From positions 1,798,001-1,862,000 of the forward strand of contig NZ_CP014518.1 of the NCBI RefSeq assembly GCF_001577305.1: a DNA stretch of 64,000 bases, written 5' to 3'. Positions 16,778 to 27,363 of this stretch are shown here, piece by piece. Origin of the DNA: Sinomonas atrocyanea. Its GTDB lineage: Bacteria > Actinomycetota > Actinomycetes > Actinomycetales > Micrococcaceae. A model generated the notes under the pieces. That model was not told where the DNA came from. It was given only the letters and a program-made list of their open reading frames with translations, and did no database searches. The stretch's first letter is position 1, and every line of letters begins with the position of its first letter. A program made the position numbers and the translations under genes.

Positions 16778-17389
16778 CTAGCGGCGGCGGGTGAGGCGCA
16801 GCACGCGGAAGCCCTTCGACGTGGCCGGCCGCGCGACGTCGTACGCGTCACCGAGCTCCTCGGCGAGCCACCGCGCGAGCGAGTCCGCCCCGAGGTTCTT
16901 CTGCACCACGAGCCACGCCTCGCCGCCCACCTCGAGCCGCGGCAGCCAGGTGAGCAGCAGCTCGTGCAGCGCGGCCTTGCCGATGCGGATGGGCGGGTTG
17001 GACCAGATGGTCGAGAAGCGGATGTCGGGGTCGACGTCGCCGGGGAGCTCGGCCGCCACATTGGCGAGCCCGAGCAGGCTGGCATTCTCGGCGGTGAGGG
17101 ACAGGCTGCGTGTGTTGACGTCGACCGCGTGGACGCGGGCCGCGGGGGAGCGCAGGGCCAGGGTGAGCGCGATCGGCCCCCAGCCGCAGCCGATGTCGAG
17201 CAGGTGGCCCTCGGGGGCCGGGTCGGGCGCCTCGGCCAGGAGCACCGCGGTGCCCTTGTCGATGCCGTCCGGGCTGAAGATGCCAGCCGAGGTCCGCAGC
17301 GTCACCTCGCGCCCCTCGAGGACCACGGCGAGCGGCCGGCGCACGTCCGGGATGTCGGGGTCGGCGTTGAAGTAGTGTGCCTGGTCCAT
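16778..17389 (-). CDS. class I SAM-dependent methyltransferase, RsmC/RlmG-like
   Basis: A 203-aa methyltransferase. The SAM motif LLDIGCGWGPIALTLAL is at about 63-79 and the NPPIR motif (WSNPPIRIGKA, about 131) is the N-P-P-Y/F-type tetrapeptide of N-methyltransferases that modify guanine or adenine in rRNA. The N-terminus matches the MTS domain only, so it is half the size of E. coli RsmC and lacks its pseudo-domain. Its rRNA target is inference. Confidence 0.85.
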   Translation of the reverse strand: MDQAHYFNADPDIPDVRRPLAVVLEGREVTLRTSAGIFSPDGIDKGTAVLLAEAPDPAPEGHLLDIGCGWGPIALTLALRSPAARVHAVDVNTRSLSLTAENASLLGLANVAAELPGDVDPDIRFSTIWSNPPIRIGKAALHELLLTWLPRLEVGGEAWLVVQKNLGADSLARWLAEELGDAYDVARPATSKGFRVLRLTRRR

Positions 17390-17397
17390 GGGAATCG

Positions 17398-17403
17398 AGC
17401 CTA
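17398..17403 (-). promoter_or_regulatory. -10 element of the methyltransferase gene
   Basis: On the minus strand TAGGCT ends 8 nt before the ATG at 17389, compatible with a leaderless or one-base-leader transcript. Confidence 0.45.
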
Positions 17404-17469
17404 GTGCGAATCCGACGGGGGCGTGAGCCGCGCACGGGCAGTGCCCCGCGGGCGGCCCCCAGCATCCGG

Positions 17470-17719
17470 TATACTTGATTCATGCGCCTGTTCAAGTGAC
17501 CCGATGACACCTCCCGCTGCCCTCCCCTGAGGTGCGCAGCCGGGGTTTCCGGGCCTTCCCCGAGCCGATGGACCATTCCGGCCGGACCACGAACAGAGAC
17601 CACCAAGGAGCACCGTGCTGCCCGAGCACCCTCTGGGCGCTTTTCCACAGCCCACCCCGCCTCGCAGTGGCGCCGCCGCGCGCCCGCACTATTCTGGAAC
17701 TGCATCCTCGAAGGAGACC
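17470..17719 (+). promoter_or_regulatory. hflX leader with a strong -10 and a 5-codon ORF
   Basis: This fills the 316-nt gap before hflX. TATACT (17470-17475) ends 6 nt before ATG CGC CTG TTC AAG TGA (17482-17499), a possible leaderless MRLFK peptide. The following 220 nt holds CGGGG/CCCCG pairing around 17544-17570, AAGGAG before a GTG at 17615 that is in frame with hflX, and a second -10-like TATTCT (17690-17695) before the hflX ATG. The short peptide and long leader look like an attenuation region, but no anti-terminator pairing is certain. Confidence 0.4.
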
Positions 17720-19319
<1,600 letters not shown>

Positions 19320-19327
<8 letters not shown>

Positions 19328-21404
19328 TCCCCACCGCACCGCAGCGCACGACGGCGGGGGCGCGCCCGCCGTCGTGCGCCCACCGTCCGCCGGCGCGGCA
19401 GACGAGCGCGAGGCGCTCGGCCTCCTGGACGCGGCGGTCGCCGCGATGGGCGGCCAGCAGCGCGACGGCCAGCACGAGATGGCCAGGCAGGTCGCCCGGG
19501 CGATCGCCGACGGCCAGCACCTCCTTGTCCAGGCCGGCACCGGCACCGGCAAGTCGCTCGCGTACCTCGTGCCGCTCATCGCGCATGCGCAGGCGAGCGA
19601 CCGCCCGGCAGTGGTGGCCACCGCGACGCTCGCGCTCCAGGCGCAGATCGTGGGCCGCGACCTGCCGCGCCTGCTCGAGGCGGTCACGCCCCACCTGGAC
19701 CGGCCGGTGGACGTGGCCCTGGTCAAGGGCCGCTCCAACTACCTGTGCCGGCACAAGCTCGAGGGCGGGTTCCCGACCGACGAGCCGGCCGAGGGCCAGC
19801 TGTTCTCCCTCGGCGAGGACGCGGTGCCCCACCCGGGCGCCGGGCCCACGAGCCAGCTCGGCCGCGAGGTGCAGCGGCTGCGCGAGTGGTCCGAGGAGAC
19901 CGAGACCGGGGACCGCGACGACCTCGTCCCCGGCGTCACCGACCGTGCCTGGCGGCAGGTCTCCGTGACCGCCCTTGAGTGCCTCGGCGCGCAGAAGTGC
20001 CCCTTCGCCGCCGAATGCTTCAGCGAGCTCGCCCGCCAGCGCGGGGCCGAGGCCGACATCGTCGTGACCAACCACGCGATGCTCGCCATCAACGCCTTCG
20101 AGGGCCTCAATGTCCTCCCGGAATATGACGTGGTGGTCGTCGACGAGGCCCACGAGCTCGCCGACCGGGTGACCGGCGCCGTGAGCGCCCAGCTCTCCGG
20201 GCAGATGATCCAGGCGGCCGCCTCGAGCGCGCGCCGGCACTGCGCCATCTCGGTCGAGGCGCTCCAGGGCGCCGCCACCGCCCTGGAGCTCTCGCTCACC
20301 TCCGCACCTACCGGCCTCCTGGCGCGCGGCCTGAACGAGGAGCAGGCGCAGAACGTCGCGCTCGTCCGGGACGCGTGCCGCGTGGCCCTCTCCGACTCGA
20401 AGCCTGGGGAGTCGCAGTCGGCCGACGGCGCCCGGCAGGTCGCCCGGTCGCGGCTCATGGCCGTGCTGGAGGTCTGCGAGCGGCTCCTCGATGCCGAGGC
20501 CAACCGCGAAGTCGTCTGGGTCACCCGCCTGGGCGCCCCGGACCCCGTCACGGGCTACTCCACGCCGGACGACGACGCACCGGCCATGCTCCACATCGCG
20601 CCGCTGAGCATCGGCGGCAGGCTCCGCGACGGGCTCTTCGACGGGCACACCGTGGTGCTCACGAGCGCGACGCTCGCGATCGGCTCCGCCTTCGAGCCCA
20701 CCGCGGGCGCCCTCGGCCTCCTGGGGCCCGGCGCGCCCACCTGGACCGGCGTGGACGTCGGCTCCCCGTTCGACTACCCGAAGCAGGGCATGCTCTACGT
20801 CGCCCGGCACCTGCCCAAGCCCGGCCGCGGCGTCTCGCCCGAGGCGCTCGACGAGCTCGAGGCACTCCTTGCCGCCTCGCGCGGCGGGGCGCTGTGCCTG
20901 TTCTCCTCGCGGCGCGCGGCCGAGGAGGCCGCCGACGAGCTGCGGTCGCGGCTGGAGACCACGATCCTGTGCCAGGGCGAGTCGTCCATGAGCGCGCTCG
21001 TGAAGCAGTTCGCGGCGGAGCCGGACACCTGCCTGTTCGGGACCATGTCCCTCTGGCAGGGGGTCGACGTGCCGGGGCAGTCGTGCCGGCTCGTCGTGAT
21101 CGACCGGATCCCGTTCCCGCGCCCGGACGACCCGCTCATGTCCGCCCGCTCCCGGGCCGTCGCCCAGGCCGGGGGCAACGGCTTCATGAGCGTCTCCGCG
21201 ACCCACGCGGCGGTGCGCCTCGCCCAGGGCGCCGGGCGGCTCATCCGCACGACCGCGGACCGCGGGGTCGTGGCCGTGCTCGACTCGCGCCTCGCCACCG
21301 AGCGCTACGGCGCCTTCCTGCGCGGGGCACTGCCGCCGCTGTGGGGCACCACGGACCGCCGCGTGGTGCTGGACGCGCTCGGGAGGCTCGCGCAGGCGGG
21401 CTGA
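19320..21404 (+). CDS. ATP-dependent DNA helicase, DinG/XPD family
   Basis: A 694-aa superfamily-2 helicase, 5'-3' polarity in the family. Walker A QAGTGTGKSLAYLVPL is near residue 70, the iron-sulfur cysteines are in SVTALECLGAQKCPFAAECF, and the DEAH box is VVVDEAHELAD. The C-terminal motifs FGTMSLWQGVDVPG and QGAGRLIRT are complete. Its ATG overlaps the hflX stop region by 8 nt, so the two are co-translated. It ends 8 nt from lexA on the other strand; no LexA box lies directly before it. Confidence 0.93.
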
Positions 21405-21412
21405 GGCTGCGC

Positions 21413-22120
21413 TCAGACGGAGCGCAGCACCGAGACGACCTTGCCCATGACCGTCGCCTCGTCGCCCAGGATGGGCTCGTACCTGGTGTTCTGGGGCAGG
21501 AGCCAGGTGTGGCCGTCACGCTGCCGGAACGTCTTGACCGTGGCCTCGTCGTCGAGCAGGGCGGCGACGATGTCGCCGTTCTCGGCGCTGTTCTGCCGCC
21601 TGACGACGACCCAGTCTCCGTCGCAGATGGCCGCATCGATCATCGAGTCGCCCTTGACGCGGAGCATGAACAGCTCCCCGTAGCCCACGAGCTGGCGGGG
21701 GAGCGGCATGACGTCCTCGACCGCCTGGTCGGCGAGGATCGGGCCACCGGCGGCGATGCGGCCGACGAGCGGGACCATGGCCGTGTCCGCTGCGGACGCC
21801 ATGGTCTCCAGCGTGGCCCCGCCGGCGCCGAGCAGCGCCGCGGCGCCCTCGCCGCTAACGCTGAGCTCGCCCTCGTCGAGGGTGAGCGGCATCAGGACCT
21901 CCATGGCGCGCGGACGCTTCGGGTCGCGCCGCAGGTAGCCGAGCTTCTCCAGCTGCGACAGCTGGTGCGTGACGCTCGAGAGGCTAGCGAGCCCGACCGT
22001 GTCGCCGATCTCGCGCATCGAGGGCGGGTACCCCTTGAGCTGTACCGAGCGCTGGATCGTCTCGAGGATCCTCTTCTGGCGCGCCGTCAGCCCTTTTGCC
22101 GCCTTCGTCCGTGGTGCCAT
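21413..22120 (-). CDS. lexA: SOS repressor LexA
   Basis: A 235-aa repressor. The winged helix (TARQKRILETIQRSVQLKG, then YPPSMREIGDTVGLASLSSV) binds SOS boxes; the self-cleavage site is A124-G125 in GRIAAGGPI; the catalytic dyad is S159 (VKGDSMIDA) and K196 (ATVKTF). The ATG at 22120 is chosen because the family starts there; the open frame continues 57 codons upstream without conservation. A LexA box in its own promoter indicates autoregulation. Confidence 0.97.
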   Translation of the reverse strand: MAPRTKAAKGLTARQKRILETIQRSVQLKGYPPSMREIGDTVGLASLSSVTHQLSQLEKLGYLRRDPKRPRAMEVLMPLTLDEGELSVSGEGAAALLGAGGATLETMASAADTAMVPLVGRIAAGGPILADQAVEDVMPLPRQLVGYGELFMLRVKGDSMIDAAICDGDWVVVRRQNSAENGDIVAALLDDEATVKTFRQRDGHTWLLPQNTRYEPILGDEATVMGKVVSVLRSV

Positions 22121-22269
22121 GCCGTCCCTGTCCCTTCGCCGCCCGCGCCTCCGCGCGGTCTGTACCGGCTCGGGACCAGAACTGTCGGACCCCCTCCGCA
22201 CCATGTCTCCATGGCCTTGAGAGGGAGCAGCCGGTCCGAAGGTTCGGGCCCGTGCCCCGTGCTGCTCCC

Positions 22270-22310
22270 ACCGTAGGACAGTTGTGTGCACCTTTCAAAC
22301 ACATGTTCGA
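22270..22310 (-). promoter_or_regulatory. lexA promoter with LexA box
   Basis: On the minus strand, TTGAAA (22298-22293) and TACGGT (22275-22270) are 17 nt apart. TCAAACACATGTTCGA (22295-22310 on the plus strand) has one mismatch to the SOS consensus and overlaps the -35. The leader to the ATG at 22120 is about 145 nt; I see no further structure in it. Confidence 0.75.
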
Positions 22311-22360
22311 GCGAGTCTGGACATTGTTCGTGGACAGGTGCTAGGAAGGAACCAAGAAGT

Positions 22361-22376
22361 TCGAAGATGCATTCGA
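22361..22376 (+). promoter_or_regulatory. second LexA box, facing the LysM gene
   Basis: TCGAAGATGCATTCGA has two mismatches to the consensus and lies 66 bp from the first box, 98 bp before the LysM gene. I do not see a convincing -10 right after it, so the promoter it controls is not fixed. Confidence 0.65.
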
Positions 22377-22412
22377 AGAAACTGCACCTCCGAGTCCCGC
22401 TCCTGCGCTGGA

Positions 22413-22430
22413 GCTTCGAAGAATCGAAGC
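22413..22430 (+). repeat. perfect 7-bp inverted repeat in the LysM gene leader
   Basis: GCTTCGA-AGAA-TCGAAGC. The half-sites are in the reverse order to a LexA box, so it is better read as an RNA hairpin with an AGAA loop in the 5' leader of the LysM gene, or as another regulator's site. Confidence 0.55.
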
Positions 22431-22473
22431 CCGCCGCGCCGCCGGACCCGGGAGGTGCAGGGGAAGGCAGACC

Positions 22474-22845
22474 ATGGCACACGCGATCCATCTCGGCCCC
22501 CTCGCGGCACCCCGCGCGGCACGGACCTCCCGCACGCCGCTGCGCCTGACGCGGCGGGGACGCATCGTCCTCGTCGTCGTCCCGCTGTTCCTGGCAACGC
22601 TCGCGATGCTCATCGCATGGGCGGCCCTCACGGTGCCGGCCCAGGCGGGCGCGGCGCCCCTCACCGGCCCGGGGGCCACCGTGACCGTGACGGTGCAGCC
22701 GGGGGAGTCCCTGTGGACGATCGCCGCCCGGCGCGTGCCGAACCAGGATCCGCGGGTCACCGTCAGTCAGATCCAGGACCTCAACGGCCTCACCGGCGTC
22801 CGGGTGCTCCCCGGCGAACAGATCCTCGTCCCGGTCCTCAAGTAG
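22474..22845 (+). CDS. LysM-domain membrane protein, probable SOS division inhibitor (YneA/ChiZ-like)
   Basis: A 123-aa protein with a basic N-terminus (about 1-30), one membrane segment (IVLVVVPLFLATLAMLIAWA, about 31-50), and an extracytoplasmic LysM domain (VTVQPGESLWTIAARRVP to LPGEQILVPVL, about 72-122) that should bind peptidoglycan. Its place beside lexA behind a LexA box matches Bacillus YneA, mycobacterial Rv2719c and corynebacterial DivS, SOS proteins that delay division. The functional claim rests on that synteny and domain layout. Confidence 0.82.
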   Translation: MAHAIHLGPLAAPRAARTSRTPLRLTRRGRIVLVVVPLFLATLAMLIAWAALTVPAQAGAAPLTGPGATVTVTVQPGESLWTIAARRVPNQDPRVTVSQIQDLNGLTGVRVLPGEQILVPVLK

Positions 22846-22925
22846 CCGCAAGGCGGCTCCGGTGCCGGGCGTCACGAACGCCCTGTCCTGCCGCCTCCGA
22901 ATGGGGTGCGCCGAGGGCGCTGGCG

Positions 22926-22931
22926 TAGGCT
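22926..22931 (+). promoter_or_regulatory. hisC -10 element (leaderless)
   Basis: TAGGCT ends 6 nt before the GTG at 22938. This marks the start of the histidine unit and separates it from the LysM gene. Confidence 0.55.
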
Positions 22932-22937
22932 GGAGCA

Positions 22938-24059
22938 GTGGACGACCAGCTTCAGCGACTCAACCGGCTCCCTCTCCGCGATGACCTCCGCGGCCAGCAT
23001 CCGTACGGCGCGCCGCAGATCGATGTCCCCATCCAGCTCAACGTCAACGAGAACACCCACGGCGTCCCGCAGGACGTCCAGGACGCCATCGTGGAGGCCG
23101 TCCGCGGAGTCGTCGGGGGCCTGAACCGGTATCCGGACCGTGAGTTCACGCGGCTGCGGGAGTCCCTTGCCGAGTACCTCGGGCACGGCCTCGCCCCGGA
23201 GCAGCTCTGGGCCGCCAACGGGTCGAACGAGGTGCTGCAGCAGATCCTCCAGGCCTTCGGCGGCCCGGGGCGATCGGCCCTCGGCTTCCCTCCCACCTAC
23301 TCGATGTACCCGCTGCTCGCCGCCGGGACCGGCACCGCGTACCTGAAGGGCACCCGCCAGGAGGACTTCGAGCTCACCGCAGCCTCGGCCGCGCGCCAGG
23401 TGCGCGAGCTCGCCCCGAACATCGTCTTCCTGTGCTCGCCCAACAACCCGACCGGGACGGCTCTCGGCCTCGACGTGGTCGAGGCCGTCTACGAGGCGGG
23501 CGAGGCGAGCCAGGCCATTGTCATCGTCGACGAGGCGTACGCCGAGTTCGCCCAGCTCGGCACGCACAGCGCCCTCACGCTGCTGCCCGGCCGCCCCCGG
23601 CTGATCGTGACGCGCACCATGAGCAAGGCCTTCGCCCTCGCCGGCGCACGCCTGGGCTACCTCGCCGCCGCCCCCGAGGTCATCGACGCGCTGCGCCTTG
23701 TCCGCCTCCCGTACCACCTCTCCGCCGTCACCCAGGCCACGGCGCTCGCCGCGCTCGAGCACCGGGCCTCCCTCATGGCCGAGGTCGAGGAGATCAAGCA
23801 CCAGCGGGACCGCATCGTGAAGGAACTGGCGCGCATGGGCCTCACCCCGGCGTCCTCGGACTCGAACTTCGTCTTCTTCACAGGTCTCGGCGACCCGCAG
23901 AAGATCTGGCACGGCCTGCTCGAGGCGGGCGTGATCGTGCGCGACGTCGGGATCCCCGGGAGCCTGCGGGTCACCGCGGGCACCGAGCGCGAGACGAGCG
24001 CGTTCCTGACGCGGCTCGAGGAGCTCCTCGCCGCGGACGGCCGCCTGCCCGCCGCCTAG
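22938..24059 (+). CDS. hisC: histidinol-phosphate aminotransferase
   Basis: A 373-aa PLP aminotransferase acting on imidazole acetol phosphate. The PLP lysine is in TRTMSKAFALAGARLGY, with SPNNPTGTALG and IVDEAYAEF as cofactor-contact motifs. hisD, which usually precedes hisC in actinobacteria, is not upstream here; the LysM gene takes that place. Start fixed by the leaderless -10 and by the family N-terminus (LPLRDDLRG). Confidence 0.95.
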   Translation: MDDQLQRLNRLPLRDDLRGQHPYGAPQIDVPIQLNVNENTHGVPQDVQDAIVEAVRGVVGGLNRYPDREFTRLRESLAEYLGHGLAPEQLWAANGSNEVLQQILQAFGGPGRSALGFPPTYSMYPLLAAGTGTAYLKGTRQEDFELTAASAARQVRELAPNIVFLCSPNNPTGTALGLDVVEAVYEAGEASQAIVIVDEAYAEFAQLGTHSALTLLPGRPRLIVTRTMSKAFALAGARLGYLAAAPEVIDALRLVRLPYHLSAVTQATALAALEHRASLMAEVEEIKHQRDRIVKELARMGLTPASSDSNFVFFTGLGDPQKIWHGLLEAGVIVRDVGIPGSLRVTAGTERETSAFLTRLEELLAADGRLPAA

Positions 24060-24106
24060 AATAAAAGAAGCACCCCCGCAGACGCCTGATCGAAGGACAC
24101 ACACCC

Positions 24107-24739
24107 ATGAGTACCGAGCTGCAGACCGCGCCCGTGACCCAGCGGACCGCGCGGATGGAGCGCACCACGAGCGAGTCCTCGGTCCTCGTCGACATCAACC
24201 TCGACGGCACCGGCCGCTCCGACATCTCCAGCAGCGTCCCGTTCTACGACCACATGCTCACGGCCCTGTCCAAGCATTCGCTGATCGACCTGACCGTGAA
24301 GGCGACCGGGGACACGCATATCGACGTCCACCACACCGTCGAGGACATTGCGATCACGTTCGGCGAGGTCCTCAAGCAGGCGCTCGGCAACAAGGCCGGC
24401 ATCCGCCGCTTCGGCGAGGCCTCGGTGCCGCTCGACGAGGCGCTCGCGCACGCGGTCGTGGACGTCTCGGGGCGCCCCTACCTCGTCCACAGCGGGGAGC
24501 CGGCAGGCCAGGAGTACCACCTCATCGGCGGCCACTTCACCGGCTCGCTCACGCGCCACGTGTTCGAGGCCATCACCCTGCACGCCGGGATCTGCCTGCA
24601 CATGAACGTCCTCGCGGGCCGCGACCCCCACCACATCGTCGAGGCCCAGTTCAAGGCCTTCGCCCGGGCCCTGCGCGCCGCCGTCGAGCCGGACCCGCGC
24701 ATCGGCGACGCCATCCCGTCCACGAAGGGGGCCCTGTGA
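24107..24739 (+). CDS. hisB: imidazoleglycerol-phosphate dehydratase
   Basis: A 210-aa manganese-dependent dehydratase, the sixth histidine step. Metal motifs are DIHVDVHHTVED-like (HIDVHHTVEDIAI) and DPHHIVEAQFKAFARAL. Typical monofunctional length; there is no phosphatase domain. It follows hisC after 47 nt with AAGGAC as a weak Shine-Dalgarno. Confidence 0.96.
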   Translation: MSTELQTAPVTQRTARMERTTSESSVLVDINLDGTGRSDISSSVPFYDHMLTALSKHSLIDLTVKATGDTHIDVHHTVEDIAITFGEVLKQALGNKAGIRRFGEASVPLDEALAHAVVDVSGRPYLVHSGEPAGQEYHLIGGHFTGSLTRHVFEAITLHAGICLHMNVLAGRDPHHIVEAQFKAFARALRAAVEPDPRIGDAIPSTKGAL

Positions 24740-25494
24740 CCGCGGCGCCCGACGCCCTTCCCACCGCCCCCGAGGGCACCCCGGGCGCGGTCGTCGTCGA
24801 CCCGAGGCACGCCGCGGAGAAGGTGCCGGACCCGCACGGCCGGCCCACCGTCGTCGTGCTCGACTACGGATCGGGGAACGTCCGCTCCGCGGTCCGCGCC
24901 CTCGAGCGCGCCGGAGCGGCCGTAACCCTGAGCTCGAAGGCCGAGGACGCGCTCGCGGCGGACGGCCTCGTCGTGCCCGGGGTCGGGGCCTTCGCGACCG
25001 TCATGAAGGAGCTCGCCGCGGTCGACGGACTGCGGATCATCGGCCGCCGCGTCGCCGGGGGACGGCCCGTCCTCGCCATCTGCGTCGGCCTGCAGGTCAT
25101 GTTCGAGCGCGGCATCGAGCACGGCGTCGAGGCCGAGGGCCTCGGCGAGTGGCCCGGCACGGTCGAGCTCCTCCCCGCCGACGTCGTCCCGCACATGGGC
25201 TGGAACACCGTCACCGTCCCCGAGGGCTCGAAGCTCTTCGCCGGGGTCGAGCACGAGCGCTTCTACTTCGTGCACTCCTACGGGGTGCAGTCGTGGGACT
25301 TCGAGGTGGCCCAGCCGCGCATGGCGCCCCCGCTCGTGACGTGGAGCGAGCACGGCGCGCCGTTCATCGCCGCGGTCGAGAACGGCCCCCTGTGCGCCAC
25401 CCAGTTCCACCCCGAGAAGTCGGGCGACGCCGGGGCCCGGCTCCTGCGCAACTGGGTCGAGTCGCTCACCAAGCCCGCTGCCGGGGCGTCCTGA
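24736..25494 (+). CDS. hisH: imidazole glycerol phosphate synthase, glutaminase subunit
   Basis: A 252-aa class I glutamine amidotransferase that feeds ammonia to HisF. The nucleophile is the Cys in ILAICVGLQVMFE, and the His-Glu pair is in ATQFHPEKSG. The first 37 residues are an extra Pro/Ala-rich stretch before the family start VVVLDYGSGNVRS. It overlaps hisB by 4 nt (GTGA). hisF is not in the window. Confidence 0.95.
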   Translation: MTAAPDALPTAPEGTPGAVVVDPRHAAEKVPDPHGRPTVVVLDYGSGNVRSAVRALERAGAAVTLSSKAEDALAADGLVVPGVGAFATVMKELAAVDGLRIIGRRVAGGRPVLAICVGLQVMFERGIEHGVEAEGLGEWPGTVELLPADVVPHMGWNTVTVPEGSKLFAGVEHERFYFVHSYGVQSWDFEVAQPRMAPPLVTWSEHGAPFIAAVENGPLCATQFHPEKSGDAGARLLRNWVESLTKPAAGAS

Positions 25495-25497
25495 CGC

Positions 25498-25656
25498 ATG
25501 TGGTCCGTGCTGCTGTTCGGCCTCGCGGGGCTGCTCGTCGGTGGTGCCGTCTCGTTCCGCCGCCAAGGACTGCCCAACTGGACTTGGATCGCCTTCGGGG
25601 CGCTCGCCGCAGCCGCCCTCGTGGCGGCCTACCTGCTGACCCTGCCGGCCGCGTGA
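25498..25656 (+). CDS. small two-helix membrane protein in the his operon
   Basis: A 52-aa protein starting 3 nt after the hisH stop. Two hydrophobic helices (VLLFGLAGLLVGGAV and IAFGALAAAALVAAYLLTL) flank a short basic loop with RRQGLPNW. No catalytic motif. Tight spacing on both sides and a good reading frame argue that it is expressed; its role in histidine synthesis, if any, is unknown. It is short enough to be missed by automated calls. Confidence 0.7.
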   Translation: MWSVLLFGLAGLLVGGAVSFRRQGLPNWTWIAFGALAAAALVAAYLLTLPAA

Positions 25657-25686
25657 GCCGGCGGAGACGACACTGAGGGAGACACC

Positions 25687-26427
25687 ATGACCGACCAGGC
25701 CCCCGTCCTCGAACTGCTGCCCGCCGTCGACATCGTCGACGGCCAGGCCGTCCGGCTCGTCCAGGGCGAGGCCGGCAGCGAGACCGGCTACGGCTCGCCG
25801 CTCGATGCAGCCCACGCGTGGCAGGACGCCGGCGCCGAGTGGGTCCACCTCGTGGACCTCGACGCGGCGTTCGGCCGCGGCGACAACCGGGCGCTCATCG
25901 CCGAGGTCGTGCGCGGCCTCTCGCTCAAGGTCGAGCTCTCCGGCGGCCTGCGCGACGACGCCTCCCTCGAGGCGGCGCTCGAGCTCGGGGTGGCCCGGGT
26001 GAACCTCGGCACGGCGGCGATCGAGGACCCCGAGTGGACGGCCAAGGCCATCGCCCGCCACGGCGAGCGGATCGCCGTCGGCCTCGACGTGCGCGGCACG
26101 ACCCTCGCCGGCCGCGGCTGGACCAAGGAGGGCGGGAACCTCTGGGACGTGCTCGCCCAGCTCGAGGACGCCGGGTGTGCCCGCTACGTCGTCACCGACG
26201 TCACCAAGGACGGCACCCTCCGCGGGCCCAACGTCGAGCTCCTGCAGCAGATGTGCGCCCGCACGGACAAGCCCGTCGTGGCCTCCGGCGGCATCTCCAG
26301 CCTCGAGGACCTCCGCACCCTGCGGACCCTCGTGCCCCTCGGCGTCGAGGGCGCGATCGTGGGCAAGGCCCTCTACTCCGGCCAGTTCACGCTGCCGGAG
26401 GCGCTCGACGTCGCCGGGCGGCGCTGA
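25687..26427 (+). CDS. priA: bifunctional HisA/TrpF isomerase PriA
   Basis: A 246-aa TIM-barrel isomerase. In actinobacteria lacking trpF, PriA isomerises both ProFAR (histidine) and phosphoribosyl anthranilate (tryptophan). LLPAVDIVDGQAVRLVQGE contains the catalytic Asp, YVVTDVTKDGTLRGPN the second, with VELSGGLRDD and VASGGISSLEDL phosphate loops. The bifunctional call is from lineage; it would be plain HisA if a trpF exists elsewhere. Shine-Dalgarno AGGGAG precedes the ATG. Confidence 0.92.
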   Translation: MTDQAPVLELLPAVDIVDGQAVRLVQGEAGSETGYGSPLDAAHAWQDAGAEWVHLVDLDAAFGRGDNRALIAEVVRGLSLKVELSGGLRDDASLEAALELGVARVNLGTAAIEDPEWTAKAIARHGERIAVGLDVRGTTLAGRGWTKEGGNLWDVLAQLEDAGCARYVVTDVTKDGTLRGPNVELLQQMCARTDKPVVASGGISSLEDLRTLRTLVPLGVEGAIVGKALYSGQFTLPEALDVAGRR

Positions 26428-27318
26428 ATGGCCGGGGCGCACGACGACGGCCCGTCGCCTTCGACGGAACGCCGCCTTCCCGGGCACATCGCCGCGGCGC
26501 TCGCCCGCGCCGGCCGCCCAGCCGACTCCGCCGGCCAGCCCTGGGACGGGCGCGACCTGAGCGGCGACGGCAACCCCCTCCACCAGTTCGACGCCGACGA
26601 GGGCCGCCCGGACCCGGCCGTGGCCGCCGCGGTCGCCGACCTCGTCGCGGGCACCGGGAGCGAGGCCGGCGTCCACCGCGCCCTCGCCGGAGCGCGCGTG
26701 TTCGTCGCCGTGGTGGCCAGCCTGGCCGAGGGAGGCCTCGGCGAGCACGGCTTCGCCGAGGACAAGGAGGCGGACATGGCCCTCGTGACGGTCGCCGCCC
26801 CGGACGGCCGCAAGGCGCTGCCGGTCTTCACCTCCGTCGAACGCCTCGAGGCGTGGCACCGGGACGCGCGCCCGGTCGCCGTGTTCGCTCCCCGCGCCGC
26901 GCTCTCCGCCGTCTCCGAAGGCGCCGAGCTGCTGGTGCTCGACCCGGGCGCTGACGTCACCCTCGTGCTGCGGCGCCCCGCGGTCTGGGCGCTCGCCCAG
27001 CAGAAGGAATGGACCCCCTCGTACGCGGACCCTTCCCTCGTGGACGAGGTCGAGAAGGCCGCTGAAGGGCTCGCCCCGGTGCGCGGCATCGCGATCTCCC
27101 CGGGCGCAGGGGTGGCGTCGAGGGATGCGGCGGGGCGCATCGTCGCGGGCGGCGGCGCGGGGCCGGAGCTGCGCCTCACGGTCTCCCTCGCGCCGGGTTT
27201 GCCAGCGGAGGCGGTGCGTGAGACGGTGTCAGAGCTGAACGGCAGGCTCGCCGTCAGCACCCGCTTCGCGGAAGCCGTCGACTCCATCGAGGTCAAGGTC
27301 CGCGCCGCGGACGGCTGA
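26428..27318 (+). CDS. SseB-family protein
   Basis: A 296-aa protein starting directly at the priA stop. The N-terminal half has the SseB-type fold signature (ALAGARVFVAVV, then PVFTSVERLEAWHRDARPV), a family of unknown function often beside his genes in actinobacteria. The C-terminal half (about 205-296) carries a beta-alpha pattern like the SseB C-terminal domain. Cytoplasmic, no catalytic residues recognised. Confidence 0.8.
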   Translation: MAGAHDDGPSPSTERRLPGHIAAALARAGRPADSAGQPWDGRDLSGDGNPLHQFDADEGRPDPAVAAAVADLVAGTGSEAGVHRALAGARVFVAVVASLAEGGLGEHGFAEDKEADMALVTVAAPDGRKALPVFTSVERLEAWHRDARPVAVFAPRAALSAVSEGAELLVLDPGADVTLVLRRPAVWALAQQKEWTPSYADPSLVDEVEKAAEGLAPVRGIAISPGAGVASRDAAGRIVAGGGAGPELRLTVSLAPGLPAEAVRETVSELNGRLAVSTRFAEAVDSIEVKVRAADG

Positions 27319-27363
27319 GTTCCGCCCTGCCACCGCCGGGCGGTGCGCACGGAAGAGGAACCC

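Noticed and set aside
22413..22430. third LexA box before the LysM gene
   Set aside because: The half-sites are in the wrong order (TTCGA then TCGAA), so it does not fit the TCGAAC-N4-GTTCGA consensus.
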